Source: Pseudomonas delhiensis
GTDB lineage: Bacteria; Pseudomonadota; Gammaproteobacteria; Pseudomonadales; Pseudomonadaceae
Assembly (NCBI RefSeq): GCF_900187975.1
Contig: NZ_FZPC01000013.1
Coordinates: 122,635 to 186,634, forward strand
DNA: 64,000 nucleotides
Direction: 5' to 3'
Part shown: piece by piece, positions 1 through 8,146 of the stretch
Layout of the letters: each line of letters starts with the position of its first letter
Numbering within the stretch: position 1 is the first letter of the stretch
The notes under the pieces: generated by a model
Seen by the model: only the letters and a program-made list of their open reading frames with translations
What the model was told of the DNA's origin: nothing
The model's database searches: none
Position numbers and translations under genes: made by a program

Positions 1-376
1 ACAGCGAGCCCAGGCCCAGGGAGGACAGGAAGCGGATCAGCGCGAACTGCCAGTAGTTGTGGGTGAGCCCCAGCAGCGCGGTGCCGACCGAGAAGATCAC
101 GATGGTCCAGGTCACCACCCGCACCCGGCCGAAGCGGTCGCAGCACCAGCCGCCGTAGATGCCGCCGACGGCCATGCCGGCCAGGGTGATGCTGCCCAGC
201 GAGCCGGCCTCGAAGTTGCTCAGGCCGAACTCGGCCTTGAGGCTGTTCAGGCTATAGGCGAGGAACATCAGGTCGACGCCGTCGGCGAGCAGCCCGAGGA
301 AGCAGAAGAAGAAAGCGATGACCAGCGTACGCCGGGAAAACACGGGGCCCTGGGGAGGGCTCAGGGATGCGTTCAT
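1..376 (-). CDS. MFS transporter, N-terminal part (runs off the left edge)
   Basis: Only the first 125 codons are present; the rest lies beyond the window. The fragment has a short polar N-terminus, a first membrane helix at about residues 19-40 carrying the acidic pair in ADGVD, a second helix near 57-76, and the loop 2-3 motif A of the major facilitator superfamily, DRFGR at 80-84. The acidic DGVD in helix 1 is typical of the aromatic acid/H+ symporter branch, so import of an organic acid is a reasonable guess. It lies 52 bp downstream of, and in the same direction as, the MaoC-ligase-thiolase genes, suggesting it imports the substrate of that pathway. The substrate cannot be told from this part. 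Confidence 0.85.
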   Translation of the reverse strand, partial: MNASLSPPQGPVFSRRTLVIAFFFCFLGLLADGVDLMFLAYSLNSLKAEFGLSNFEAGSLGSITLAGMAVGGIYGGWCCDRFGRVRVVTWTIVIFSVGTALLGLTHNYWQFALIRFLSSLGLGSL

Positions 377-428
377 TGTTCTTGTTCTCGCAGGTAGGTT
401 GAGGTGGGGTCGCGCCGTGCCGCCCGGG

Positions 429-1295
429 TCAGTTGCCGGCCTCCGGGGTCAGGCGCACGCGGCCGTTGTCCAGCACCACCACATCGCGCTCGACCACGCG
501 GGTGCGGAAGGAGCCGTCGTTCCAGATTTCCGTGCGCAGGGTCTCGCCCGGGAACACCGGCGCCGAGAAGCGCACCTGCAGTTGCCCGAAGCGCTCGGCG
601 CGGTAGTCGGCGAAGCCGCGCAGCAGGGCGTGGAAGGCCACGCCCAGGGTGCACAGGCCATGCAGGATCGGCCTGGGGAAACCGCCCCGCGCCGCGGCCG
701 CCGGGCTGGCGTGGATCGGGTTGTCGTCGCCGTTGAGGCGGTAGTACAGGGCCTGCTCCGGGCGCGTCGGCAGGTCGATGGCCAGGTCCGGCGCGCGCTC
801 GGGCAGGCGGTGCGGCTGGCTCGACGACCGGCCGTCGCCGCCGAAGCCGCCGTCGCCGCGCAGGAAGGTGGTGCCGCGGGCGATGGCCAGCACCGCGCCG
901 CTGGCGGCATCGCTCAGCACCTTCTCGCTGTACAGCAGCGCGCCCTTGCCGGCGCCCTTGTCCACCAGGCCGGTGACGCGGGTGCGGCCGATCACCTCGC
1001 CTTCCGGCGGCAGCGGCCTGAGCCATTCCACGCTCTGCTCGCCATGCACCAGGCGCAGGGCGTCGACGCCGGTGTCCGGATTGCCCAGCCAGAAACCGGG
1101 GTGGCCCAGCACCACCGCCATGCACGGCAGCGCCTGGATATCGCGGTTGGCATCGACGAAGGCCAGCTGGTGCTCGTCCAGGGGGTCGGCGCCCAGGCCC
1201 ACGGACAGCGCGTAGAAGGCGCTGTCCTCGCGGCTGTAGCGCTGGCGCACCTCGGGGATGCGGTAGTTCAGCAGGTGCTCAGGATTCAGCGCCAT
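429..1295 (-). CDS. MaoC-type (R)-specific enoyl-CoA hydratase, double hot-dog
   Basis: A 288-residue protein with two hot-dog folds, the length of single-chain hydratase 2 enzymes. The second half carries the full hydratase-2 motif YRLNGDDNPIH at residues 185-195; D190 and H195 are the expected catalytic pair, and LHGL at 211-214 follows as in the family. It should hydrate a trans-2-enoyl-CoA to the (R)-3-hydroxyacyl-CoA in the cytoplasm. The start overlaps the end of the upstream ligase gene by 17 bp, so the two are probably translationally coupled. The neighbours suggest a beta-oxidation-like or hydration/retro-aldol route. The acyl chain acted on is unknown. Confidence 0.88.
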   Translation of the reverse strand: MALNPEHLLNYRIPEVRQRYSREDSAFYALSVGLGADPLDEHQLAFVDANRDIQALPCMAVVLGHPGFWLGNPDTGVDALRLVHGEQSVEWLRPLPPEGEVIGRTRVTGLVDKGAGKGALLYSEKVLSDAASGAVLAIARGTTFLRGDGGFGGDGRSSSQPHRLPERAPDLAIDLPTRPEQALYYRLNGDDNPIHASPAAAARGGFPRPILHGLCTLGVAFHALLRGFADYRAERFGQLQVRFSAPVFPGETLRTEIWNDGSFRTRVVERDVVVLDNGRVRLTPEAGN

Positions 1296-3426
1296 GGGCC
1301 ACCTCCTGCACTTCCAGCACCGCGTCGGCGGCCCAGGCGCCCTGCCCCTCGGGCATGGCGAACACCGGGTTGAGGTCCACCGAGCGCAGCCGCGGGCCGG
1401 CCTGGGCGGCGAACCGCGAGAGCCGCGAGAGCACCTGCGCCAGCGCCTTCACGTCGGTCACCGGGCGGCCGCGGGCACCGAGCAGCAGGGGCGCGCCCCT
1501 GATGCCGCGGATCATCGCCTCGGCTTCCGCGGCGTCGAACGGGCAGCGGCGGAACACCACGTCCTTGAGCACCTCGACGAAGATGCCGCCGAGGCCGAAC
1601 ACTGCCACCGGGCCGAACTGCGGGTCGCGCTGGATGCCCATGAAGCACTCCACGCCGCCCTGCAGCTGGCGCGCCACCAGCACGCCATCGATACGCGCCG
1701 CGGGCGCGTGTTCGGCGGCGCGGCGCAGCAGCAGGTCGAAGCCCTCGCGCACGGCCGCGGCGCTGTCCACGCCCAGCAGCACGCCGCCGATCTCGGACTT
1801 GTGCAGGATGTCCGCCGAGGCGATCTTCAGCACCACCGGGTAGCCGATCGCTTCGGCGAAGGCCACCGCGTCCGCGGCGTTGCCCAGCACCCGCTCCGGC
1901 GCCGACTCGATGCCGGCGCCGGCCAGCAGCTGCTTGGCCTCCGCCTCGCCGGGGGTCTGCGCCGGCAGCTCCACGCCGCCGGGCGCCGGCACCTGGCGCA
2001 ACGGCCGGGCGAAGGCCTCGCCGAGCCGGCCCATGGCCTGGATGGCGTACACCGCGCGGGTGGGGTCCTCGAACAGGGCGAAGCCGGCCTTCTCGTAGGG
2101 CGCCAGTTCCTCGCCCTCGCCCATCACCGAGACCACGAACAGGCGCTCCGGGTGGTCCGCCTTGATGCGGGCGAACTGCTCGGCCAGGCGCGGGCCGATG
2201 GACGCGGCGGTGCCGGCCTGGGTGAAGAAGGCGATCAGCGAGCGGTAGCCGCCGTCCACCACCATGGATTCGGTGAAGTCGTGCACCAGGCTCAGGTCGT
2301 TCAGCGCCTGGGCGGTGCAGTCCACCGGGTTGATCGGCGAGGCGAAGGACAGCCGCTGCTTCAGCCGCGCCTGGGCCGCCTCTGGCATGGGCGGCATGGG
2401 CAGGCCGACTTCCTCGGCGGCGTCGCTGACGATGATGCCGGCGCCGCCGCTGACGGTGATCATCCCCAGGCTGTTGTTCACCGGGTAGATGCGCTGGGTG
2501 GCGAGGTAGGCGATGTCCATCAGCTCCTCGGTGTTGCGCGCGCGGACCACGGCGTAGTCGGCCAGCACCGCGTCCAGCACCTTGTCGTCGCCGGCCAGCG
2601 AGGCGGTGTGCGACATGGCCGCGCGGCCGCCCAGCTCGCTGCGCCCGACCTTGTGCAGGATCACCGGCTTGCCGGCGCGGTGGGCGGCCGCCAGGGCGGC
2701 GAGGAAGCTGTCGACGTTGCGGATGGACTCGGCGTAGGCCATGACCACGTCGACCTCCGGCGACTCCACCAGCCAGCCGATGGCGTCGCCCAGGGTGACG
2801 TCGGCCTCGTTGCCGGTGGCCACGCAGATCGGCGTGCCCAGCCCGCGCTGCCGCGCCAGCCCCAGCAGGTGCGCGCCATAGGCGCCGGACTGGGTGGCGA
2901 TGCCGACGCGCCCGGCCAGCGGCGTGCCGCGTTCCAGGCTGGTGGAGAAGAAGGCGTAGTAGCCCAGGTTGGCGTTGAACACGCCCAGGGCGTTGGGCCC
3001 CAGCAGGCGCATGTTCGCCGCGCGGGCGGCCTCGACCAGGGCCTCCTGCATCTGCTCGCCCTCGCCGCCCACCTCGCTGAAGCCGGAGGAGAACACGATG
3101 GCGCTGCGCGCGCCCTTGCGGCCCAGGGCCCGGATGGTCTCCAGCACCTGCGGCGCCGGCAGCGCGACTATGGCCACGTCGGGCGCCTCGGGCAGCGCCT
3201 CGACGCTGGCGAAGGCCGGCAGGCCCTGGATCTCGCTGCGGTTGGGGTTGACCGGGAGGATGCGGCCGGCGAAGCCGTTGCGCAGCATGTAGGCGATGGG
3301 CCGGCCGCCGATGCGGTGCGGGTCGCTGGAGGCGCCGACCACGGCCACGGAACGGGGTTGCAGCAGGGGCGTGAGGCTGGCGAAGCGCGAGGCGCCGCCG
3401 GGGTGTTGCGCGTGACTCACTGACAT
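1279..3426 (-). CDS. NDP-forming acyl-CoA ligase (acetate-CoA ligase family, fused subunits)
   Basis: A 715-residue fused enzyme. The N-terminus is a CoA-binding Rossmann domain (VVGASSDPHRIG at 29-40), followed by succinyl-CoA-ligase-like domains with SHTASLAGDD at 272-281, whose H273 fits the phosphorylated histidine, and a C-terminal ATP-grasp domain from about 490 (HKSEIGGV at 542-549). Members interconvert acid + CoA + ATP and acyl-CoA + ADP + phosphate. An ATG 30 codons inside the longest frame was chosen because it is preceded by AGGTGG at good spacing and starts just before the conserved domain. It overlaps the MaoC gene by 17 bp. It may activate the pathway substrate or recover ATP from a product acyl-CoA. 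Confidence 0.88.
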   Translation of the reverse strand: MSVSHAQHPGGASRFASLTPLLQPRSVAVVGASSDPHRIGGRPIAYMLRNGFAGRILPVNPNRSEIQGLPAFASVEALPEAPDVAIVALPAPQVLETIRALGRKGARSAIVFSSGFSEVGGEGEQMQEALVEAARAANMRLLGPNALGVFNANLGYYAFFSTSLERGTPLAGRVGIATQSGAYGAHLLGLARQRGLGTPICVATGNEADVTLGDAIGWLVESPEVDVVMAYAESIRNVDSFLAALAAAHRAGKPVILHKVGRSELGGRAAMSHTASLAGDDKVLDAVLADYAVVRARNTEELMDIAYLATQRIYPVNNSLGMITVSGGAGIIVSDAAEEVGLPMPPMPEAAQARLKQRLSFASPINPVDCTAQALNDLSLVHDFTESMVVDGGYRSLIAFFTQAGTAASIGPRLAEQFARIKADHPERLFVVSVMGEGEELAPYEKAGFALFEDPTRAVYAIQAMGRLGEAFARPLRQVPAPGGVELPAQTPGEAEAKQLLAGAGIESAPERVLGNAADAVAFAEAIGYPVVLKIASADILHKSEIGGVLLGVDSAAAVREGFDLLLRRAAEHAPAARIDGVLVARQLQGGVECFMGIQRDPQFGPVAVFGLGGIFVEVLKDVVFRRCPFDAAEAEAMIRGIRGAPLLLGARGRPVTDVKALAQVLSRLSRFAAQAGPRLRSVDLNPVFAMPEGQGAWAADAVLEVQEVAHGAES

Positions 3427-3539
3427 GACGTTTCCACCTGAACTGTTGACGGTTGCCGGACCGACCGTCCCGGCGCGAGGGCGAGCGCGTCCACGGCGGG
3501 CTGCCGAAGCGGCCACCGCCGGGGCGTCGAACCCGGGTT

Positions 3540-4691
3540 TCAGAGCACCGACTGGGTGCCGAGCAGGGCCGTGACCTGGCTGGACAGGGTGCCGCCGTTG
3601 CCGTGCAGCAGGGCGACGTCGGCCTTGCGCAACTGGCGCTCGCCGGCCTGGCGGCGCAACTGCGTCACCGCCTCGATGATCAGGAACATGCCGTACATGC
3701 CCGGATGCACGCAGGACAGCCCGCCGCCATTGGTGTTCACCGCCAGCTCGCCGCCGGGGGCGATGCGCCCGCCCTCGACGAAACGCCCGCCCTCGCCCTT
3801 CGGGCAGAAGCCGAGGTCTTCGAGGAACAGCAGGGTGTTGATGGTGAAGGCGTCATAGAGCATCACCAGGTCGATGTCGGCGTGCGTCACCCCGGCCATC
3901 TGCATGGCGCGCGGGCCGCTTTCGCTGGCGGCGGTGACGGTGAGGTCGGGCATCGCCACGATGGATCGGTGCCACTGCGCGCCGGCGGCGCCGAGGAAGT
4001 ACACCGGCGCGTTGGGCAGGTCGCGGGCGCGGTCGGCGCGGACCATCACGCAGGCGCCACCGCCGTCGGTGACCAGGCAGCAGTCGGCCTTGCTCAGCGG
4101 GTCGCTGACCATGCGCGCGGCGAGCACGTCCTCGATGCCCAGCGGGCCGCGGGCGAAGGCCTCGGGGTTGAGGTTGGCCCAGCCCCGCGCGGCCACCGCC
4201 ACTTCCGCCAGTTGCGCGCGGGTGGTGCCGTACTGGTGCATGTGCCGGCTGGCGGCCAGGGCATAGGCGGTGATGGGGTGGCGCGGCCTGTAGGGCGTCT
4301 CGTGCCACTGCGGCTCGCTCATCGACACCAGCTTGCCGCCGGCGGTGCGCTGGTTGGAGCCGTAGCAGATCAGCGCCGCGTCGCACAGCCCGGCCTCCAG
4401 GGCCAGGGTGGCCTGCAGCAGGTGCAGTTCGAAGCTGGAGCCGCCGATGTTGGTGCCGTCGACGAATTTCGGACGGATGCCCAGGTATTCGCACACCGAC
4501 AGTGTCGGGAAGGCATGGGAACTGGTGGCGGCGAACACCGCGTCTATGTCCGCCAGCTTCAGCCCGGCGTCGGCGATGGCCTTCACCGAGGCCTGGCCGA
4601 GCAGTTCGATGGCGCTGTGGCCGGGGGCCTCGCCGATGCCGGCGCTGCCGATGCCGACGATGGCGGTCTTGCCGCGCAGGACCTGGCTCAT
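3540..4691 (-). CDS. SCP2-type thiolase-like protein (possible retro-aldolase)
   Basis: A 383-residue thiolase-fold protein. At the place where thiolases carry the nucleophilic cysteine, the chain reads NIGGSSF (81-87), with serines and no cysteine. The C-terminal part has NTNGGGLSCVHPGMYG, the GGG...HPG signature of the SCP2-thiolase branch. Cysteine-less members paired with DUF35 proteins are known as lipid-transfer-type aldolases (Ltp2 with ChsH2) that cleave beta-hydroxyacyl-CoA side chains. Its start overlaps the stop of the DUF35 gene by 4 bp (ATGA), implying a complex made in fixed ratio. Together with the MaoC hydratase a hydratase/retro-aldolase pathway is inferred; a plain thiolase role cannot be excluded. 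Confidence 0.85.
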   Translation of the reverse strand: MSQVLRGKTAIVGIGSAGIGEAPGHSAIELLGQASVKAIADAGLKLADIDAVFAATSSHAFPTLSVCEYLGIRPKFVDGTNIGGSSFELHLLQATLALEAGLCDAALICYGSNQRTAGGKLVSMSEPQWHETPYRPRHPITAYALAASRHMHQYGTTRAQLAEVAVAARGWANLNPEAFARGPLGIEDVLAARMVSDPLSKADCCLVTDGGGACVMVRADRARDLPNAPVYFLGAAGAQWHRSIVAMPDLTVTAASESGPRAMQMAGVTHADIDLVMLYDAFTINTLLFLEDLGFCPKGEGGRFVEGGRIAPGGELAVNTNGGGLSCVHPGMYGMFLIIEAVTQLRRQAGERQLRKADVALLHGNGGTLSSQVTALLGTQSVL

Positions 4692-5074
4692 GGCTGCACC
4701 TCCGCCAGGGGCTGGAACACCACCACGGGTGCGCCTTCCTGTTCGACGATGCGCGCCTTCAGGCGGGTGCCGATGGGCAGTTCGAGGCGCCCCTCGATGC
4801 GCGACATCATGCGCACGCCCTCGTCCAGGTCGACCAGGGCGACGTTGTAGTCGCCGCCGCGGGCGCGGTTGACGGTGATCGCATAGAGGGTGCCCAGGCC
4901 GCAGGCCGGGACCCATTCCAGGTCCGTCTCGCCGCTGCCGGGCACCAGGTTGCGCGGGTAGAACACGTGCCGCCCGCTGGAACGGCTGCGCTGCAGCATG
5001 AAGCGGCCCTCGGCGAGGAAGGCGAGGTACTGGGCCTCGGGGCCCGGAACGACGCACTCGGGGAGATCTGCCAC
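4688..5074 (-). CDS. DUF35 OB-fold protein with a cysteine-less zinc-ribbon region
   Basis: A 128-residue partner protein of the thiolase-like enzyme. A GTG start is chosen because AGGAGG lies six bases upstream; longer in-frame ATG starts lack a ribosome-binding site and would add unlikely sequence. The order is an N-terminal helix, a rubredoxin-like ribbon and a C-terminal OB fold (about 55-128). In the ribbon the usual CxxC knuckles are gone: the chain reads LQRSRSSGRHVFYPR and then NLVPGSG, so serines and glycine replace the zinc ligands. In relatives this module helps seat acyl-CoA in the hydratase or thiolase complex. It is the first gene of the leftward operon. Confidence 0.82.
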   Translation of the reverse strand: MADLPECVVPGPEAQYLAFLAEGRFMLQRSRSSGRHVFYPRNLVPGSGETDLEWVPACGLGTLYAITVNRARGGDYNVALVDLDEGVRMMSRIEGRLELPIGTRLKARIVEQEGAPVVVFQPLAEVQP

Positions 5075-5156
5075 GTAGGTCCTCCTTTGTTCTTGTTCGA
5101 CCTTTGCTGCAAAGTGCAGCGACGTGGACGCACAGCCGGCGGTTTCAAGGCAGCCG

Positions 5157-5203
5157 TTGTGCGCTCCGTGAAGCCAGCATATATTCACCCCAGTGAATGT
5201 CAA
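5157..5203. promoter_or_regulatory. Overlapping divergent promoters with one palindromic operator
   Basis: Rightward toward the IclR gene: -35 TTGTGC (5157-5162), 17 bp, -10 TATATT (5180-5185). Leftward toward the DUF35 operon: -35 TTGACA (complement of 5198-5203), 16 bp, -10 TATGCT (complement of 5176-5181). Between the leftward boxes, and overlapping the rightward -10, sits a perfect inverted repeat ATTCAC-CCCA-GTGAAT (5183-5198); a third half-site GTGAAT follows at 5212-5217. The size suits an IclR dimer. One site could therefore control both directions. The assignment is by inspection only. Confidence 0.6.
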
Positions 5204-5217
5204 TCCCAATAGTGAAT

Positions 5218-6027
5218 ATGAAAAACAAAGAAACCGTACCGGAAGCCAATACGAAGAGCTCCAGCACCAAGGACGTAGGGGCCGTGGTGAACGCTATTCA
5301 GATCCTCCGCCACCTGGCCCACGCCGAAGCCCCCGAGGGCGTGGCTGCCATCGCCCGCGCCACCGGCATCAGCCCCAGCAGCGCCTTCAACATCCTGCGC
5401 ACGCTGCACAACGAGCAGTTGGCCTCGTTCGACAACGAGACCAAGACCTACCAGCTGGGCCTGGGCCTGTCGGAACTGGCGGTGAGCTTCATCGGCCGCA
5501 GCTACGCCGACCTGATCCAGCCGGAACTGGAGCGCCTGAGCCTCAACCACAACATCCTGGTGGCGCTGTGGCAGGTCACCGACGACGCGCACATCCGCGT
5601 GGTCGCCCGCGCCGCGCCGCCCATCGCCCACGTCAACGTCGCGCTCGGCACGCGCCTGCCGGAGCTGGTGGGCGCCGCCGGGCGCTGCATCGCCGGCCTG
5701 CGCCAGCTGCCGGCGGACGAGTTGCGCCGGCGCCTGTCGCGGGTGCGCTGGGAAAACCCGCCGAGCTTCGAGCAGTTCCAGGCCGACGCCGCCGAGGCCC
5801 TGGCGCGCGGCTGGAGCATGGACCGCGACCACCTGTACCGCGGCGTGAGCATGGTCGCCAGCGCCGTCACCGACCACGACCGCCAGCCGCGCTTCGTCAT
5901 TTCCGCCATCGGCATCAGCGCCCAGCACCGCCAGGAGGAACTGGAAGGCATCGGCACCAACCTGCACGACACCGCCCGCTTCGTCGGCCGCGCCCTGTTC
6001 CCCCAAGGCGGGGGCCGCAAGGCGTAG
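5218..6027 (+). CDS. IclR-family transcriptional regulator
   Basis: A 269-residue regulator with a winged helix at about residues 20-75 (VAAIARATGISPSSAFNILR) and an effector-binding IclR domain from about 90 to the end. An ATG at 5197 would give a chain seven residues longer, but that start lies inside the palindrome and only about five bases after the predicted transcription start. The ATG at 5218 was therefore preferred; neither has a clear ribosome-binding site. It is divergent from the catabolic operon, so it most likely controls that operon and itself, with a CoA ester or acid intermediate as inducer. The effector is unknown. Confidence 0.88.
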   Translation: MKNKETVPEANTKSSSTKDVGAVVNAIQILRHLAHAEAPEGVAAIARATGISPSSAFNILRTLHNEQLASFDNETKTYQLGLGLSELAVSFIGRSYADLIQPELERLSLNHNILVALWQVTDDAHIRVVARAAPPIAHVNVALGTRLPELVGAAGRCIAGLRQLPADELRRRLSRVRWENPPSFEQFQADAAEALARGWSMDRDHLYRGVSMVASAVTDHDRQPRFVISAIGISAQHRQEELEGIGTNLHDTARFVGRALFPQGGGRKA

Positions 6028-6070
6028 AACCAGAATGCCATTCAGTATTTGGAAAGGTATTCCCGGTTTT

Positions 6071-6167
6071 CGTAGGGCGCATGACGCCCATGGCGTTATC
6101 CGCCGTTAGCGTCGGCAGCGGCGTTCCGGCCGACGGCGGATAACCGCGAACGGTTATGCGCCCTACG
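6071..6167. repeat. Pair of ATAAC/GTTAT hairpins
   Basis: Two hairpins of the dispersed family lie head to head between the IclR gene and queF. The right one has arms GGCGGATAACCG and CGGTTATGCGCC around a CGAA loop and ends in the shared tail CCCTACG. The left one begins with GTAGGGCG and has imperfect arms built on ATGACGCC and GGCGTTAT. The two are about 30 bp apart, an arrangement repeated elsewhere in the window. Confidence 0.85.
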
Positions 6168-6232
6168 GTCACGCACCACCGTAGGAGACTCCGTCCGCGA
6201 TGAAGCCGCGCCCCGCGTTCGCGGGGCTGACG

Positions 6233-7063
6233 CTACTGCCGCACCAGCCGCCGGTTGTCCGGCGCGATCGCCCCGCTGCTGCGGTAGGGGTTGATATCCA
6301 GCCCCCCGCGGCGCACGTAGCGCGCATAGACGGTCAGGCGGCTGGGCTGCAGCAGGCGCTGCAGGTCCAGGTAGATGCGTTCCACGCACTGCTCGTGGAA
6401 GTCCTGGTGCTGGCGGAAGGAAACCACGTAGGCCAGCAGGCTGGCGGGGTCCAGGGCCGGGCCGGCGTAGTCCACCACCAGGGTGCCCCAGTCCGGCTGG
6501 CCGGTGACCGGGCAGTTGGACTTCAGCAGGTGGCTGTAGAGCACCTCGTCCACCCGCCGCGCGTCGTCGCAGCGCAGCAGCTCGGGGCGCGGGTGGTCGT
6601 AGCCGTCCACGGCGATGTCGAGGTCGTCGATGCACTGGCCGGGCAGAATGGCCACGCCCTCCTCCGCCACTTCGTCCAGGCTGCGCAGGCGCACGCCCAC
6701 CGGCGCGCCGGCGGCGGCGGACAGGTCGCGCTCCAGCACCGCCCGCAGCGCCTCGCGGCTGTCGAAGGCGCTCTGGTTCAGCGAGTTGAGGTAGAGCTTG
6801 AAGGACTTGGACTCGATGATGTTCGGCGACTGCGCCGGGATGGCGAACTCGCCGATGGCCACCACCGGCTTGCCGGCCGGAGTGAGCCAGGACAGCTCGT
6901 AGCAGTTCCAGATGTCCACGCCGCGGTACGGCAGCCTGGCGCCGTCCAGGCCCAGCTCGGCCCACTTGGTGGCGCGGCTGATGGGGAACAGCAGCTCCGG
7001 CGCGTAGGTGGAGACGTATTCGCTGGACTTGCCCAGCGGGGAATGTTCGGCGGGGTGCTGCAT
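6233..7063 (-). CDS. queF: NADPH-dependent 7-cyano-7-deazaguanine reductase QueF
   Basis: A 276-residue bimodular (two T-fold) QueF, which reduces the nitrile preQ0 to the amine preQ1 in queuosine tRNA modification. The nucleophile C184 and the proton-donor D191 lie in [12 protein letters not shown], and the NADPH/QueF motif [11 protein letters not shown] is at 84-94. Length and motif spacing match the E. coli type. It is followed by a repeat and flanked on the other side by the copper genes; a queF-cupredoxin-copRS neighbourhood is familiar in Pseudomonas. I looked for a preQ1 riboswitch upstream and saw none. Confidence 0.97.
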   Translation of the reverse strand: MQHPAEHSPLGKSSEYVSTYAPELLFPISRATKWAELGLDGARLPYRGVDIWNCYELSWLTPAGKPVVAIGEFAIPAQSPNIIESKSFKLYLNSLNQSAFDSREALRAVLERDLSAAAGAPVGVRLRSLDEVAEEGVAILPGQCIDDLDIAVDGYDHPRPELLRCDDARRVDEVLYSHLLKSNCPVTGQPDWGTLVVDYAGPALDPASLLAYVVSFRQHQDFHEQCVERIYLDLQRLLQPSRLTVYARYVRRGGLDINPYRSSGAIAPDNRRLVRQ

Positions 7064-7217
7064 GGGATGGACCTGCGGGAATCTCGTCGGCGCCCGCCGG
7101 GGGTGGCGGGCGGGGCAAGTGTATACAAATGCGCGGTTCCTTTCAGCAGGTGGGGGATGGGGCGGCTATCTGTAGGTGGGTTTGTCGGTTGTCATGGTGC
7201 CTTGGGGTGATTCCGCT

Positions 7218-7366
7218 CCCTCTCCCTGAAGGGAGAGGGGACCGTTCGGCGTATTTTGGTATCCCCGAGTCAGCCGGCAAATAACGAGATTGCCGGCTAA
7301 AACCATTCTTCCAATTGGCACGGACAAGCCCCCTCTCCCGCTTGCGGGAGAGGGCTGGGGAGAGGG
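7218..7366. repeat. CCCTCTCCC/GGGAGAGGG palindromes
   Basis: Two inverted repeats, CCCTCTCCC-TGAA-GGGAGAGGG at 7218-7240 and CCCTCTCCCGC-TT-GCGGGAGAGGG near 7332, the second followed by CTGGGGAGAGGGAACG. Similar units recur at 40411-40530 and 53429-53474. They fill the 367 bp between queF and copB, in which I see no gene. Confidence 0.8.
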
Positions 7367-7430
7367 AACGGAGGTGGGCCTGGCAGCGGACCCACCGGCC
7401 AGCTCGCTCCTACGAAAAGAAGGAGTCCCC

Positions 7431-8138
7431 TCAGAACCACAGGCGGATGCCCGCCACCCAATAGCCCTCCTCGTCCTTCTCGCCCTCGGCGCGGGCGATG
7501 TCGCCGTTGCGGCCGTAGCTTTTGCTCCACTGGTAGCCGACATAGGGCGCGAACTCGCGGCGCACCTCGTAGCGCAGGCGCAGGCCCAGCTCCAGCTCGC
7601 TGCCGCCGGCGCCCACGCCGGTGGCGCGGTCGTCGGCCAGGGCCAGGTTGTATTCCAGGGAGGGTTGCAGGACCAGGCGCTGGCTCAGCAGCAGTTCGTA
7701 TTCGCTCTCCAGGCGCAGCGAGGGGTCGCCGCGTTCGCTGAGGAACAGGTTGGCGTCCACCTCGAACCACTGCGGCGCCAGGCCCTGCACGCCCAGCACG
7801 GCGTAGCTGCGCGACGGCCCCGGCTGGTCGTCGTGGCGCACGCCGGCCTGCAGGTCCCAGAAGTCGGCGACCAGGCGCTGGTAGAGCAGTTGCACCTCGT
7901 TGTCGGTGGTCGGCCCGCCGGCATCCCGCTCGCCCTCTGCCTTCAGGCGCAGCTTCCGGTAGTCGGTGCCGTACCAGCCCTGGGCCTCCCAGGCCAGGCT
8001 GGCGGCATTGCCGTGGAAGCGGCTCTCCAGGCGCTGCAGCAGCAGCGAGCCCAGCGGCATGTCGTCCATCTCGGCGCCCTCGACGGGCAAGGCGAGGCCC
8101 AGGGCGGCCAGGCAGGCCACCTTCGCGACTGTCTTCAT
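7431..8138 (-). CDS. copB: Copper resistance outer-membrane protein CopB
   Basis: A 235-residue protein with a Sec signal peptide (cleavage likely after VEGA) and alternating amphipathic beta strands to the C-terminal IRLWF, the usual end of an outer-membrane barrel. Motifs of CopB/PcoB are clear, for example LLYQRLVADFWDLQAGVRHD and FAPYVGYQWSKSYG. The methionine/histidine-rich N-terminal region of many CopB proteins is nearly absent (only AEMDDMPLG), so this is a short form. The start follows AGGAG at good spacing and lies eight bases after copA. It should work with CopA to store or exclude periplasmic copper. Confidence 0.92.
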   Translation of the reverse strand: MKTVAKVACLAALGLALPVEGAEMDDMPLGSLLLQRLESRFHGNAASLAWEAQGWYGTDYRKLRLKAEGERDAGGPTTDNEVQLLYQRLVADFWDLQAGVRHDDQPGPSRSYAVLGVQGLAPQWFEVDANLFLSERGDPSLRLESEYELLLSQRLVLQPSLEYNLALADDRATGVGAGGSELELGLRLRYEVRREFAPYVGYQWSKSYGRNGDIARAEGEKDEEGYWVAGIRLWF

Positions 8139-8146
8139 GGCGGCTC

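Noticed and set aside
7064..7200. preQ1 riboswitch upstream of queF
   Set aside because: No short hairpin with an A-rich tail and downstream pairing to the ribosome-binding site was found.
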